From Mucor racemosus (Eukaryota > Mucoromycota > Mucoromycetes > Mucorales > Mucoraceae), in assembly GCA_027405735.1 (NCBI GenBank), contig JAPEHQ010000001.1:3348001-3412000 (forward strand): a stretch of 64,000 bases of DNA, written 5' to 3'. This document shows positions 55,901-64,000 of this stretch, piece after piece (position 1 is the first letter of the stretch; each line of letters begins with the position of its first letter). Under the pieces are notes generated by a model that saw nothing but the letters and a program-made list of their open reading frames with translations, was not told the origin of the DNA and did no database searches. A program made the translations under genes and the position numbers.

Positions 55901-58208
55901 TCTTTCGTACAGTAAAAATTGGAGAATTATGAGGTGTATTAGGTTTTGCTCTTTTAATCACACCATTTTCTCGCCATTTTTCAACTTGTTTTTGAATAAC
56001 AGGTCGCAATGCTTCAGCAATTGGAAATTGTCTACGACATGTATTCGCAAGTGGAGTATCTTTCTTTATGGGCAATGTAATTTCACTACCAGGAATATTA
56101 CAATATGCTTTAGGACTAATACTAGTATTTGCATCAATAAATGGTTGTAATTCGTTCATCATAATTTTACGTTCTTCTTCAGATCCATAAGGATCTTCAT
56201 TTGGTTTATAAGGATTGGGTTCAATCTTTGGTATTTCATAACCAACACGATCTGACCAATCTGCTGCAATATTACCTAACGTAATACCAACTTTATACAA
56301 TAAATCCATTCCAAATACACAATGGACATCGTCAAATAAATCAAAAACTTCAAATTTTGAATGAACAATTTTAGAACCATAATTAATTATAAGCTCTTCT
56401 TCAGTTTGACCCTTACGATCTACTACACTGTTATTTTGTGCCAATTTAATAATACCATTTTTATTACAAATATTTAAATTTAGAAAAGAAACTAATTGTG
56501 GTGAAATTGCACTAAACGTGCAACCAGTATCCAACAAAAACCAAGTGTTGACCTTGATGCCAGCGCTTGTTTCTAAAATAACAGGTAAATAAAGAAGACC
56601 ATTAGTATTCATATTATTATTAGGCATCTTCCTAAAATAACCACTATCAAATTGCTTACATTCACTATCGGTATCCATTTGAGATACTTCTTTTCCCTTT
56701 TTCTTTGGGGCAGCAATAGTGGCCACAGCAAAATGTTGGTCACTTTCATCATCAGATGAATCATCAGTGTCTTCAGTAACACGAGAAGGAGTAGGCACGA
56801 TAGACTTCTTCTTTTTCCCATGAACAGTGTTCTTGGTATTCTTCTTGCACACTGCTTTGTGCGCATACGTGAAGGGAGTAAATCCACAATCAAAGCATTT
56901 TGGTGTATCACCACCATTATTTGCTTTTTGTTTGGTATGGAATTTACCAGCTCTTCTTACTGGCTTTTTTGCAAAACCATTGTATTGTTTACCAATACGA
57001 TTACCAGCATTATGATTACCATTGTAACCACCACGAGAAGATGAACCATAATGGCCACCTTGTTGCTTCAACTGCCTAATTATTCTCTGGGTCAGTTCTT
57101 CTTCTTTTCTGTGCTTTTCCTCTCGGTAATAACTATCACGACGCAACAAATCGTAAACACTTCGAAGCTGAGAGATTGCATAATCCAAAGTATCCTTCTC
57201 TTTATCTCTCGATTGAGAAATATTCAATGATACAGGACTATACAAATCCACATCAAGACCCTTCAACAAATAATCAGTCAAACTAGTGTTCTCAGTAACA
57301 CCAGCCAAGTCTTTCAACGTTGTAAACTTGTCGATATAGACTTCTAAGCTTTCACATTTCTCCAATTTCAAATTTTTCAATTTGTTGAGAGCAGCTTTCT
57401 TTTCCTCAGCCTCAGAAGGACTATACTTAGCCTTCAACTTGGACTTAAATTGACCCCAAGAAATACTAGGGTATCTCTCGATTACTTCACGAGTCCAAGA
57501 AGCCATCCCAGTCGACATTTTGGGCTTTATGATTCTTTTCCAGTTTGCTTCAACTGAAATTGAACGAGATTCCAATACATCTTCGAACTGAGTCAAACAT
57601 GCGTCCATACTTTGAAAAATGAATTTCTTGGTATTAAACTTATGTCCTTTCCATTGTAAAAATGGAGTGTCAGAAGGAACTAACGATGATTCACCCGTGG
57701 CAGTACCCATCATGGTACTTTCATCAAATAAAAGATCATAATTCTCTTTTACCAGTTTTAACTGACGTTTCAAGGCACTTGCCTTTGAGGCTAGAGTACC
57801 ATTATCAATATGCTTAATTGATAATGCAGTTGCATTATACAACTGAACTCGCAGTTGTTTGATTTCATTCAACAACTTCACTTGATGTTCCTTTCCTAGG
57901 AAAGTAACTTCTTGAACACCATGGTCAAGATCAAGTTCACTATCACTCATGATAGTATCATCATCCATAGAAAGAGCGTCATCGCTCAATTCCTTGGTAA
58001 TACGAGCGTCTTCGCTACAAGTATTATAGTTATCATGCAGAGCATCATTGCTCAATGCATCATTTACATCTTGTCCCGAAGACAAAGATGAACCAAGATC
58101 AAAATCCATATCCAAAGATACAGATTGAGAAGTAGTACCAGTAGCAGGCTGACGAGCCTTGGTAGCAGAGGTACCAGTAGCTTGTTTAATAGTAGTGTTG
58201 TTGCTCAT
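52998..58208 (-). CDS. Gag-Pol polyprotein of Ty3/gypsy chromovirus
   Basis: One ORF of 1736 residues, no frameshift or stop between Gag and Pol. Capsid-like Gag at about 190-390 (W-TREVIERYP, FKSKLKAKYSP). A Cys/His motif at about 438-455 (CFDCGF...YAHKAVC) has spacing CX2CX8HX3C, not the usual CX2CX4HX4C knuckle. Aspartic protease with LLDTGCTFSA at about 559. Reverse transcriptase: YTVIDLSQCFHAFKI, CPYGLT and catalytic FIDD at about 886. RNase H VTDSSAYAIGAAMY at about 1033. Integrase HHCC (HLLGHFGIHAM...CHKCRQF, 1293-1335) and DDE (VFDLGG, GHDRGAEF, E in NSCCEAAVKSA). A C-terminal chromodomain at about 1642-1693 (YLVRWKNFTEDHDSWEP), which in chromoviruses directs insertion to marked chromatin. 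All catalytic residues look present. Confidence 0.96.
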   Translation of the reverse strand: MSNNTTIKQATGTSATKARQPATGTTSQSVSLDMDFDLGSSLSSGQDVNDALSNDALHDNYNTCSEDARITKELSDDALSMDDDTIMSDSELDLDHGVQEVTFLGKEHQVKLLNEIKQLRVQLYNATALSIKHIDNGTLASKASALKRQLKLVKENYDLLFDESTMMGTATGESSLVPSDTPFLQWKGHKFNTKKFIFQSMDACLTQFEDVLESRSISVEANWKRIIKPKMSTGMASWTREVIERYPSISWGQFKSKLKAKYSPSEAEEKKAALNKLKNLKLEKCESLEVYIDKFTTLKDLAGVTENTSLTDYLLKGLDVDLYSPVSLNISQSRDKEKDTLDYAISQLRSVYDLLRRDSYYREEKHRKEEELTQRIIRQLKQQGGHYGSSSRGGYNGNHNAGNRIGKQYNGFAKKPVRRAGKFHTKQKANNGGDTPKCFDCGFTPFTYAHKAVCKKNTKNTVHGKKKKSIVPTPSRVTEDTDDSSDDESDQHFAVATIAAPKKKGKEVSQMDTDSECKQFDSGYFRKMPNNNMNTNGLLYLPVILETSAGIKVNTWFLLDTGCTFSAISPQLVSFLNLNICNKNGIIKLAQNNSVVDRKGQTEEELIINYGSKIVHSKFEVFDLFDDVHCVFGMDLLYKVGITLGNIAADWSDRVGYEIPKIEPNPYKPNEDPYGSEEERKIMMNELQPFIDANTSISPKAYCNIPGSEITLPIKKDTPLANTCRRQFPIAEALRPVIQKQVEKWRENGVIKRAKPNTPHNSPIFTVRKKNSDGEYTGKEHRVVIDCRLINNALDPEKLERFPLPLISDLHRKMSKHSLYTVIDLSQCFHAFKISRSSRSYLTFTDMEGLTWSFSHCPYGLTMVSSHAQKILSNLFADISDTTTHFIDDVTIHTENDLKKHTELVKIVIDRLTKANLRINTEKLHIAQKSIYILGFCLSSEGLALDPRKVSNVLDWEPTVKSSRELSSRLGLINFFRSNLPRLSMLTAPLDKLRNAPDITKVWTPEHTKLMKQLQELLVSSAVLSVPNLHYPICVVTDSSAYAIGAAMYQVIGNKIKYLGFIARSLSPSEQRWGSSKRELAAVVYAFKKFHQWLYGRRFHLFVDNRGILFLHSQPKLDRMVENYYDTIFEMDFDITFCSGINNILADTLSRLFWPYNTLVESGDKRLIKNHVNEKNLVKQDIDTKVKGKRKHVVDNVVEEKKKRKLHVVNKGKDKLKEAHDNLIACDTSVISGSPKVIIPRETSDLFNNAKLTAYVNKLKNKNEELLFCVSHLDVYETPASDEEKQNILEKTHLLGHFGIHAMEQVIHQDLNMHWKGLREDITKYISNCHKCRQFNLAKHVYHPPKQEAPEGIMDHVVFDLGGFDCTTPRGNNFILVVLDLFSRFIILRAIPDKSATTVAKELVSIFSLFGYPRIVGHDRGAEFHNKLLEKILKHAEVENRASLPFTPQGNSCCEAAVKSAKTIIMKMLEGRSKDWDLYLNGTALSLNVHRSRLHGMMPFMVMFHRAPNEFKDYRGDKPTLHEREIDVEAFKKKLDLIDRIIVPAIRDQILKTQDKDSSYFRKRHRILEKPYPIGSTVMIKNIENKNRKTDPNYEGPFYIHGITKNGSYILTDKTDTFLARDVPTQQIKLISTNDAKEDNSDVYEVQAIIKHRGTPPNYEYLVRWKNFTEDHDSWEPPASFDSPDVIKHYWARVDANTQSNGKGKQAPKSINTRKIATREEKSKKKRERLLAEDTI

Positions 58209-58273
58209 TTTAAAAAGTAAAATAGTATGAGTTGTTTAGAGTATAATAGAAGTTTTTAGGTAGATTAAAAAAA

Positions 58274-58518
58274 TGAAATGTCAAAACGGTCTTAAGAAAT
58301 AATCTTGCCAAAATATTACACTTTTTATTAACAATACATCCAGAGGATGTATTTATATACTTTTCATTATAACTATTACACAGAATTACTATCTAAGAAC
58401 ATTACACCAATTTACTAAGACGCATGTGAATCAACGTGTACACCTGTTGATTTACTATAATACCGAATATTGACTGCGACCTTGAATGTGCGACCTAGGA
58501 TATGATATTGACATAACA
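58274..58518 (-). repeat. LTR (5' LTR of the chromovirus)
   Basis: 245 bp, identical by eye to the 3' LTR. Should contain the promoter of the element. The Gag-Pol ATG follows 65 nt after its inner end. Confidence 0.9.
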
Positions 58519-58523
58519 CCTAA

Positions 58524-58690
58524 TACTGTATAACAATCAAACAAATTTATGTATCTTTATTTCTGTGAAACTTCTTGGGTACATAGAAAATACATCATTA
58601 TATTTATATTTTGTGCAATATACGTTTTTTAATATTGTCAATGATTTTACATGCTATATCAAAAGATATTAATATAAAAATACACTGCTA
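58524..58690 (+). repeat. Right part of the old palindrome-element copy
   Basis: ATAACAATCAAACAAATTTA, CTTCTTGGGT, AGAAAATACATCA and TTTATATTTTGTGCAAT match 45827-45960 of the right arm at about 80% by eye. This shows that the retrotransposon landed inside an older copy of the same element. Confidence 0.7.
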
Positions 58691-59055
58691 AAAGATACAT
58701 TTTATTAATTCATTGATGCTTCGTATTTATATGTTTTCTAGATAGTTATATGATTATTAAAATTATTAATTAATTACCGGGTATTGAAGTACTTGATATA
58801 ATTTGAGAACAAATCATATACAATGGAATTTGTGAAATTAGAGATATGTGATTGTCTCATCTGGATAAGATGTAGGATCGCCTATGCTTCATAGTTGCCA
58901 AGTGTTCCTGAGTGTTCTTAATATTCGCTGTTAATGCTAGTAATTAGGTATGGCATTTAGTATGAGCTACTAAATGTCATGTCATGTTGAATTTTAATAA
59001 TTGTTCCTGGATTTTTACATCTGGGTAAACATCTGATATATCAAACACGCTTTTC
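58691..59055. other. Repeat-block spacer
   Basis: No ORF or repeat recognised. The stretch near 58850-58990 is slightly less AT-rich but gives no feature. Confidence 0.3.
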
Positions 59056-59600
59056 ATATCCATGTCATAGATCTCATGGAGTTCTCTCAAATCCAGTTTA
59101 GTTACTTTACTTTCAAAATATTGATTTCTCGTAGAGATATTCTCAAAAATGTATACGAAGGAATAACACCTTTGTTTCTAGCTTCAATTTTTCCCCTGTA
59201 TACTCACATCCCAAATTCTGAATTTAAAATGTTTTTGACATAAACCTTGTTTTCTCTACAAAAAACGCAGCTATAAAATTTAATAATAGCTAGATCGATA
59301 GATAATTTTGTTATGCATAACCTCAATTATTTATTTTTGAAACATCATTACAAAAAATGATGTGTATCTTCGAAAAATCTTCAAAATTTCAATTGCATTT
59401 TGCGCAAATTTATCGTAAAAAATTTGTTTGAATTTTATGTAGATGGATGCAAAATTCAAAACTGTACAAAAACCAATTAATACGCTAGCTCAACTTACTC
59501 TGCAGTCCATGAGCTATCAAACGAGTTTGTTTTTTGGGCCATTTTCTGAACGATTTGACAAATTGACTTTGGGTCTCAATTATCATAGGTTTTAAATTGT
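59056..59600 (+). repeat. Dispersed repeat family A, copy 6 (3' part)
   Basis: Starts near ATGTCATAGATCTCATGGAG and runs through TCGTAGAGATATTCTCAAAA, TTTTCTCTACAAAAAACGC and TGGATGCAAAATTCAAAACT to about 59600. The 5' half is absent. It marks the right end of the repeat block. Confidence 0.72.
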
Positions 59601-59907
59601 ATAAGTGTAAGGCTTGATGTAAATAGAAAATAGCCGCATGTAACAAAAAGGAAGAAATTGAATTTTGAAACAACATTAAATAGACATTGTTTAACCCTAT
59701 TTATTTTTTGTAGCATGATCAGGAAGCAACCTTTGAAAGAACGTTTCAATGTATTAAGACTAGAGTCAGCCTATATTTATTTCATTTGATAAATACGCAA
59801 TTCACATTAAGAATCACAAGCAAAAGCTTGTAAATTCATATCACAATTATTAGAGGAACCAAACACTTCAAAGCGAATTTTTATTCTATATATTTCTTTC
59901 GATATAG
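59601..59907. other. 3' flank of the BRWD-like gene
   Basis: AT-rich, no gene. Should hold the 3' UTR and poly(A) site of the minus-strand gene that starts at 59908. Confidence 0.35.
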
Positions 59908-62900
59908 TTATCCATAATAATCATCCTCGTCATCATCGTCATCTACAAATTCTTCTTCTTCTGAGAAGTCTCGTTCTTTTCTTGATATTCTGGGTTCTTC
60001 CTCTGATTCATATCTTTGCTCCTCAACATCATTATCATATTCATCGTCAGATTCTTCTACAACAACCTTTTTCCTGCCACCACCTCTTGATAATGCTAAT
60101 GGCATGGAAGGTTCTAATAATATATATGAATACACATGTAATCATGCTACTAGATGTTCTATACTTACTCATGATACGTGTTTTGAAAAAATGTGCTAAT
60201 CGAATAGCATTTTTGTGAGCAGCTGATGATTCAGCGTTATATTTCATTGCATTCTTTTTAATCAATTCGACATCGTCAATTAATGCATCAATAGTACGAT
60301 AGAACCGATTATCTAATCTTTCATTGACTGTGTCTAGACAAATTGGATAAGCAATCAGTGATAAATAAGGTGGATAGTCATAGTAGTTGACTTGATGGAC
60401 ATATAAAAAGAAATCATCCACATTGGAAAGCCAAGCTATAGTTTCTTTGGCTCGCTTGATCTGTGATGGTGTAAGGGAGGATCCCACATCGTATCGAGTA
60501 CGGAAATCTTCGCCTGTTGGAACTAGTTCCCAAGGTGATAAATCTTCAGCATTTGAAGATGCATCATCCCAAATGACATGATAAAAAGCCCAAGGACTAG
60601 GCAAATTAGCACGTTTCCAGTATTGACCTTGATTATTAACACTGGACACTTTACCGGTATATTGTCCCTCATCATAGATAGCATCTACCTTTTGGCCCAC
60701 ACGCAAAGTTTGGAATACATCCATTGAGGCCAAGAATCGTTCCCAAAGCACAAGAAATTCAGGACTACCATCTTCATCTGTGTATTCAATCACTTCATCT
60801 AATTGCATTGATGACCATACTGGATCTTCTCTTCCTTGTATCACCTCTTGAAGATTAGTAAGTTCTAACATTGACAACTTCAATTTACAATAAGCAGGTG
60901 GACCAACTAGCCAACTAATACCATTGACTCTAGCAAATAAAACTGGTTCATGTTTATCAATAACGCCATGTTTTTCATCGAAATAGTGTCTCATTTCCGA
61001 TTTCTTTAAATATTGTTTATGACCTTCTGTCAGTATAGCAACAATATCACCAACTTGCGGTAAGTATTTTGCTAATGTTCGTTCTGTATTAGTGATCCAA
61101 GGGATAGGTTCGTGTTCTTTGATTTCTTCTTCAGTCAGTTCACGAGGACCATCACGAAGTTTAGCCTGTCGTTTATTAGTGGCTTTTGTAGCAGCAGAAG
61201 TTGCAGTTGCTACTGGTTTATTAAGGGGAATACTTGGTGGTTGAATAGCTGGTAGGTCTGGTAAATGGGCGCGACTTCTTGTTGCACGGCCTGAAGGCGC
61301 AGCAGTAGATGTTGAAGCTATATTTTGCGATCCTCCAGTGCTACTGTTTGCAACATTATTGCTATAATATTGTCGTTTTTGATAGGAAGTATATGTAAAT
61401 TCGTCGTCGCTTACATTTGCAGCAGATCGAAGTTTTCTCTTCCCTTTACGATCTCCAGGTTCAAAGTGTTCTGATCGACTTGAGGAAGCAGAAGAAGAAG
61501 ACGCAATGACACCAGTATCTAAATTATATTTTGCTTTATTCAAAGGACCTGCTTCTGAATTATCGCTATCTTGTGCATCGCTTTCTTCATTATCCACATT
61601 AACAAACTCTTCTTCTTCACTTTCAAAATCACTTTCTACATAAGATGGTATTTCAGCAACTCTTCTTCTTGTTCTAGCACGTACAGGCTGTTCTTCTTCG
61701 TCATCAGATGCTTCACGATTACGTTTACGAGTAGAACGAGATCCGCCTCTTCCTCTACCTCTACCAATTCCTCCACCTCCACGACCACGACCACGTCTAC
61801 GAGTAGTATTATTACGACGCATAGTTGTATTGTTAGATGTAGCACGAGGTGCTCTAATAGGTGTTTGACCTGCTCGACTACGAGTAACTGGACCTTCTTC
61901 ATCATTTTCATCTTGACTACGATGTCCACCATCATCGTCTCGAGTAACAAAGTCATCAGAACCACGTTCATCATCACTGCTATTTGCACTGGAAGCATAA
62001 GCTGCATTTCCGGGCTCATCATCATGATAATCTTCATCTGCCGAGTCATCTGGTAATAAAGCAGGCAAAACAGGAGGAGGGAATTGGAATTGAATATTGG
62101 CTGCAGAAGCAATATCACCTTCTTCATCATCGTCAAATCGAACATATTCACGTCGTCTTTTAGCAACTGTAGCACGATCAAGTGCAGGCAAAACAATTAA
62201 TCTTAAAGCACGGATCTCTTCTTCTTCTTGATCGTAACATGCAGAACGCTTGATATCTTCTAATTCAAATGTTTCAGATGTGGTAGGAATATTACGACCA
62301 TAACCAAGTTTCTTTTGATTTGGGTACGCTACACCTTGTAAATCAATAATTGGAGAGAATGGTAAAACATAGGGTAATTGTTGTGTTGGTTCGTCCACAA
62401 ATGAACCATCGGCGTAATGGCGCAATGCTTGATAATCAGACATGAAATATTGTCCTCTTTCCCAGCTTCTTACTTGCTCGTAATCTTTATCTAACCCACC
62501 AATACCAAATAATGTACAATGACCTTCTTCATCTGTAATAGCATACTTCATACCATCTTTTGAGAATTTACAATCTGTAAATGTTCTTCCTCCATGTTTG
62601 GTGCAATTGATGACCTTTTTCTTTTGAACATCCCATAAAATAACATTGCCATCGTAACCAGCAGATAATATTGTACTGGAATCTAATGGATGGTTATCAA
62701 GAGCATAAATTTCCCCTTCATGGCCCTTTAATACACAGGCAATCTCTCCACTGTAAGCATAATATACTCGAATTTCACCATAATTGGATGCAACAAAGCA
62801 CCATCGATCGTCTGCACTCCAAGCAATCATGGAAACTTTAGGTGGGTCTATAAATGCATTATTAGAGGTTTCAGGTACATCAATGTCCATTTCAGTTGAT

Positions 62901-63987
62901 TGCGTAGCATTGATATCATCATCGTCCAAAGAAGGCATGAGTGATCCAAATTCTTCTGTTGTATTAGATGTGGATGCTGTATCGTTTGATGTGTTTTGAT
63001 TCATAAATGTGGTTCTACTCATAACTGTGGATCCTGGTGCAGAAGGTTTGACAATGTTGGCATCAGCATTAACTGGTTCCTTTAAATTTACTAAATTACA
63101 TGATTAATTTCCAATAAAATTGATATATTAATATAAATCTTACATATTATAGAGCTCCATTGTTTTTGATGTTTATCAAATGTCCAAATGCGAGCTGTAC
63201 CATCTTGACACCCACTTAAAATACGTTGACCATCATGACTATAAGCTAAATCAGTAACACTACCCGTATGTCCTTCCAAAGTACCAATAGATACAACAGC
63301 TTGTGGTTGTAATTGGCTATTCTTATCAGGAAAAAGAGCATTGGCAAACTTCTTTCTTCCTTTAGGAGCAGGTCTATCTTGACTTGATAAATCAGCATAT
63401 CCACTTCCTTGGGATGTAACACCTTCATGTGCTGTTTGCACCTGTACAGTTGAAAATACATAAACAAAACCATCATCACCAGCGACAGTGAATTTTGTGC
63501 CTGTATAATTGAATGATGAACATCGTAATCTATCTTTTGCTCTGAATCGACAACTAAATGTAACTGGTGAATCAATATCAAAGAATTGAAGAGTATCACG
63601 ATCCCATCTCCATAGTCTAACAAATCCATCTTCATTTGTTGCCATTAAATAACGAGTTTCAGCTCTTGGTGAAGGTGAGAATTTGACAGTTGTAAATGGT
63701 TTAATGGTGGATGCATTAGGTCGTAAACACATTATGGGTTTATATTCATCCATTGTCCAAACACGAACACATCCGTCAGTTGAAGCAGTTGCAATTAAAG
63801 TATTTTCTTGGTTGATTGCAATATCTGTAATTACATTTTGATGTCCTCGGATTGTATGAATAAGATGTCCTGTTCTAACACACCATACTTTTACAAGAAA
63901 ATCATCACTTCCTGTAAATAATCTACGATTTGTCTTGTCAAATACTACAGAATAAACTGGATTACGATGGCCTGATATAGTTACACG
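59908..63987 (-). CDS. WD40-repeat bromodomain protein (BRWD/PHIP-like), N-terminus outside window
   Basis: Chromatin reader of the BRWD/PHIP type. Exons seen: 63144-63987, 60167-63090 and 59908-60112; the gene continues beyond 64000. N-terminal part: a WD40 propeller with GHRNPVYSVVFDKTNRRLFT, GSDDFLVKVW, GHTGSVTDLAYSHDGQRILS and GHEGEIYALDNHP. Middle: acidic and Arg/Gly-rich disorder (RRGRGRGGGGIGRGRGRGG). Then a BRWD-specific region (PWITNTERTLAKYLPQVGD, SWLVGPPAYCKLKLSML), a tudor/crypto-like segment with VGQKVDAIYDEGQYTG, and one bromodomain (DYPPYLSLIAYPICLDTV ... ALIDDVELIKKNAMKYN, acetyl-lysine-binding Asn in KYN). Animal BRWD proteins have two bromodomains; only one is visible. The tail is very acidic. 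Confidence 0.9.
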
Positions 63988-64000
63988 CTAAAATAAAATG

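Larger units (their letters stand above)
52448..58518 (-). mobile_element. Complete Ty3/gypsy chromovirus LTR retrotransposon
   Basis: 6,071 bp: 5' LTR (58274-58518), a 65-nt leader, one Gag-Pol ORF (58208-52998), a 305-nt 3' region and the 3' LTR (52448-52692). The LTRs appear identical, which points to a recent insertion. Flanking 5-mers are CCCAA (52443-52447) and CCTAA (58519-58523), four of five matching. Just outside, ATACTGTATARCA occurs on both sides (52370-52382 and 58524-58536). No canonical tRNA primer-binding site (TGG...) follows the 5' LTR. The primer type is open. Confidence 0.93.

Noticed and set aside
52998..58208. Frameshift between Gag and Pol
   Set aside because: The ORF is continuous across Gag, protease and RT; no recoding is needed.
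61571..62056. 161-residue plus-strand ORF rich in Ser/Thr/Cys/Ile, and other ORFs antisense to the BRWD-like gene
   Set aside because: Antisense shadows of a low-complexity acidic/Arg-rich coding region. The minus-strand frame has clear domains.

Overview
This is a chromosomal window from a filamentous fungus, most likely a mucoralean (Mucoromycota). The DNA is AT-rich. Genes carry many short (about 50-65 nt) GT-AG introns and sit close together. A 5S-rRNA-like remnant also reads like the early-diverging fungal 5S core. The species cannot be fixed from sequence alone. I placed exon boundaries by eye, requiring GT/AG ends, an open frame across each junction and family-conserved residues at the joins.

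Layout. 1-3330 (-): DHH1 DEAD-box helicase (3' end cut by the window) and an F-box/LRR protein. 3745-4960: a dispersed non-coding repeat (family A). 5427-9104 (+): NAD kinase and the third subunit of DNA polymerase delta with a C-terminal PCNA-binding box. 9132-11525 (-): class II histone deacetylase. 11777-16475 (+): Nma111/HtrA-type serine protease and a membrane-anchored heme-thiolate peroxidase/peroxygenase. 16916-19855 (-): two mitochondrial proteins, COQ2 and an RMND1/DUF155 protein. 20159-25441: gene-poor repeats, with two A copies, one B copy, a Pol III-like unit and a 5S remnant. 25442-34373: second gene island with MZM1/LYRM7, a two-TM protein, a CBM48 (AMPK glycogen-binding) protein, a rhodanese-persulfide dioxygenase fusion, a possible small mitochondrial protein, histone H1, RIB7 and ribose-5-phosphate isomerase. 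34374-59907: about 25 kb of nested repeats. 59908-64000 (-): WD40-bromodomain (BRWD/PHIP-like) chromatin protein, N-terminus outside the window.

The repeat block holds the most striking structure: a palindrome with two 5,318-bp arms (37932-43249 and 45422-50739) around a 2,172-bp spacer. The mirror sum of coordinates is 88671 throughout, so there is no net indel between arms, and I found only two mismatches, both near the outer ends. Each arm carries a 21-bp tandem array that reads in one frame as a decayed heptad-repeat protein, a small unrecognised ORF, and an exon resembling the C-terminal WD40 part of a dynein intermediate chain. To its right lie a solo LTR and a complete Ty3/gypsy chromovirus with apparently identical 245-bp LTRs and one uninterrupted 1736-residue Gag-Pol. 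The chromovirus sits inside an older, diverged copy of the palindrome's own sequence.

The single-copy genes do not form a pathway cluster. Local themes are chromatin and DNA replication (HDAC, POLD3, H1, BRWD), mitochondria (COQ2, RMND1, MZM1, the sulfur dioxygenase) and pentose phosphate/riboflavin (RKI1 and RIB7, converging with 6 bp between stop codons).
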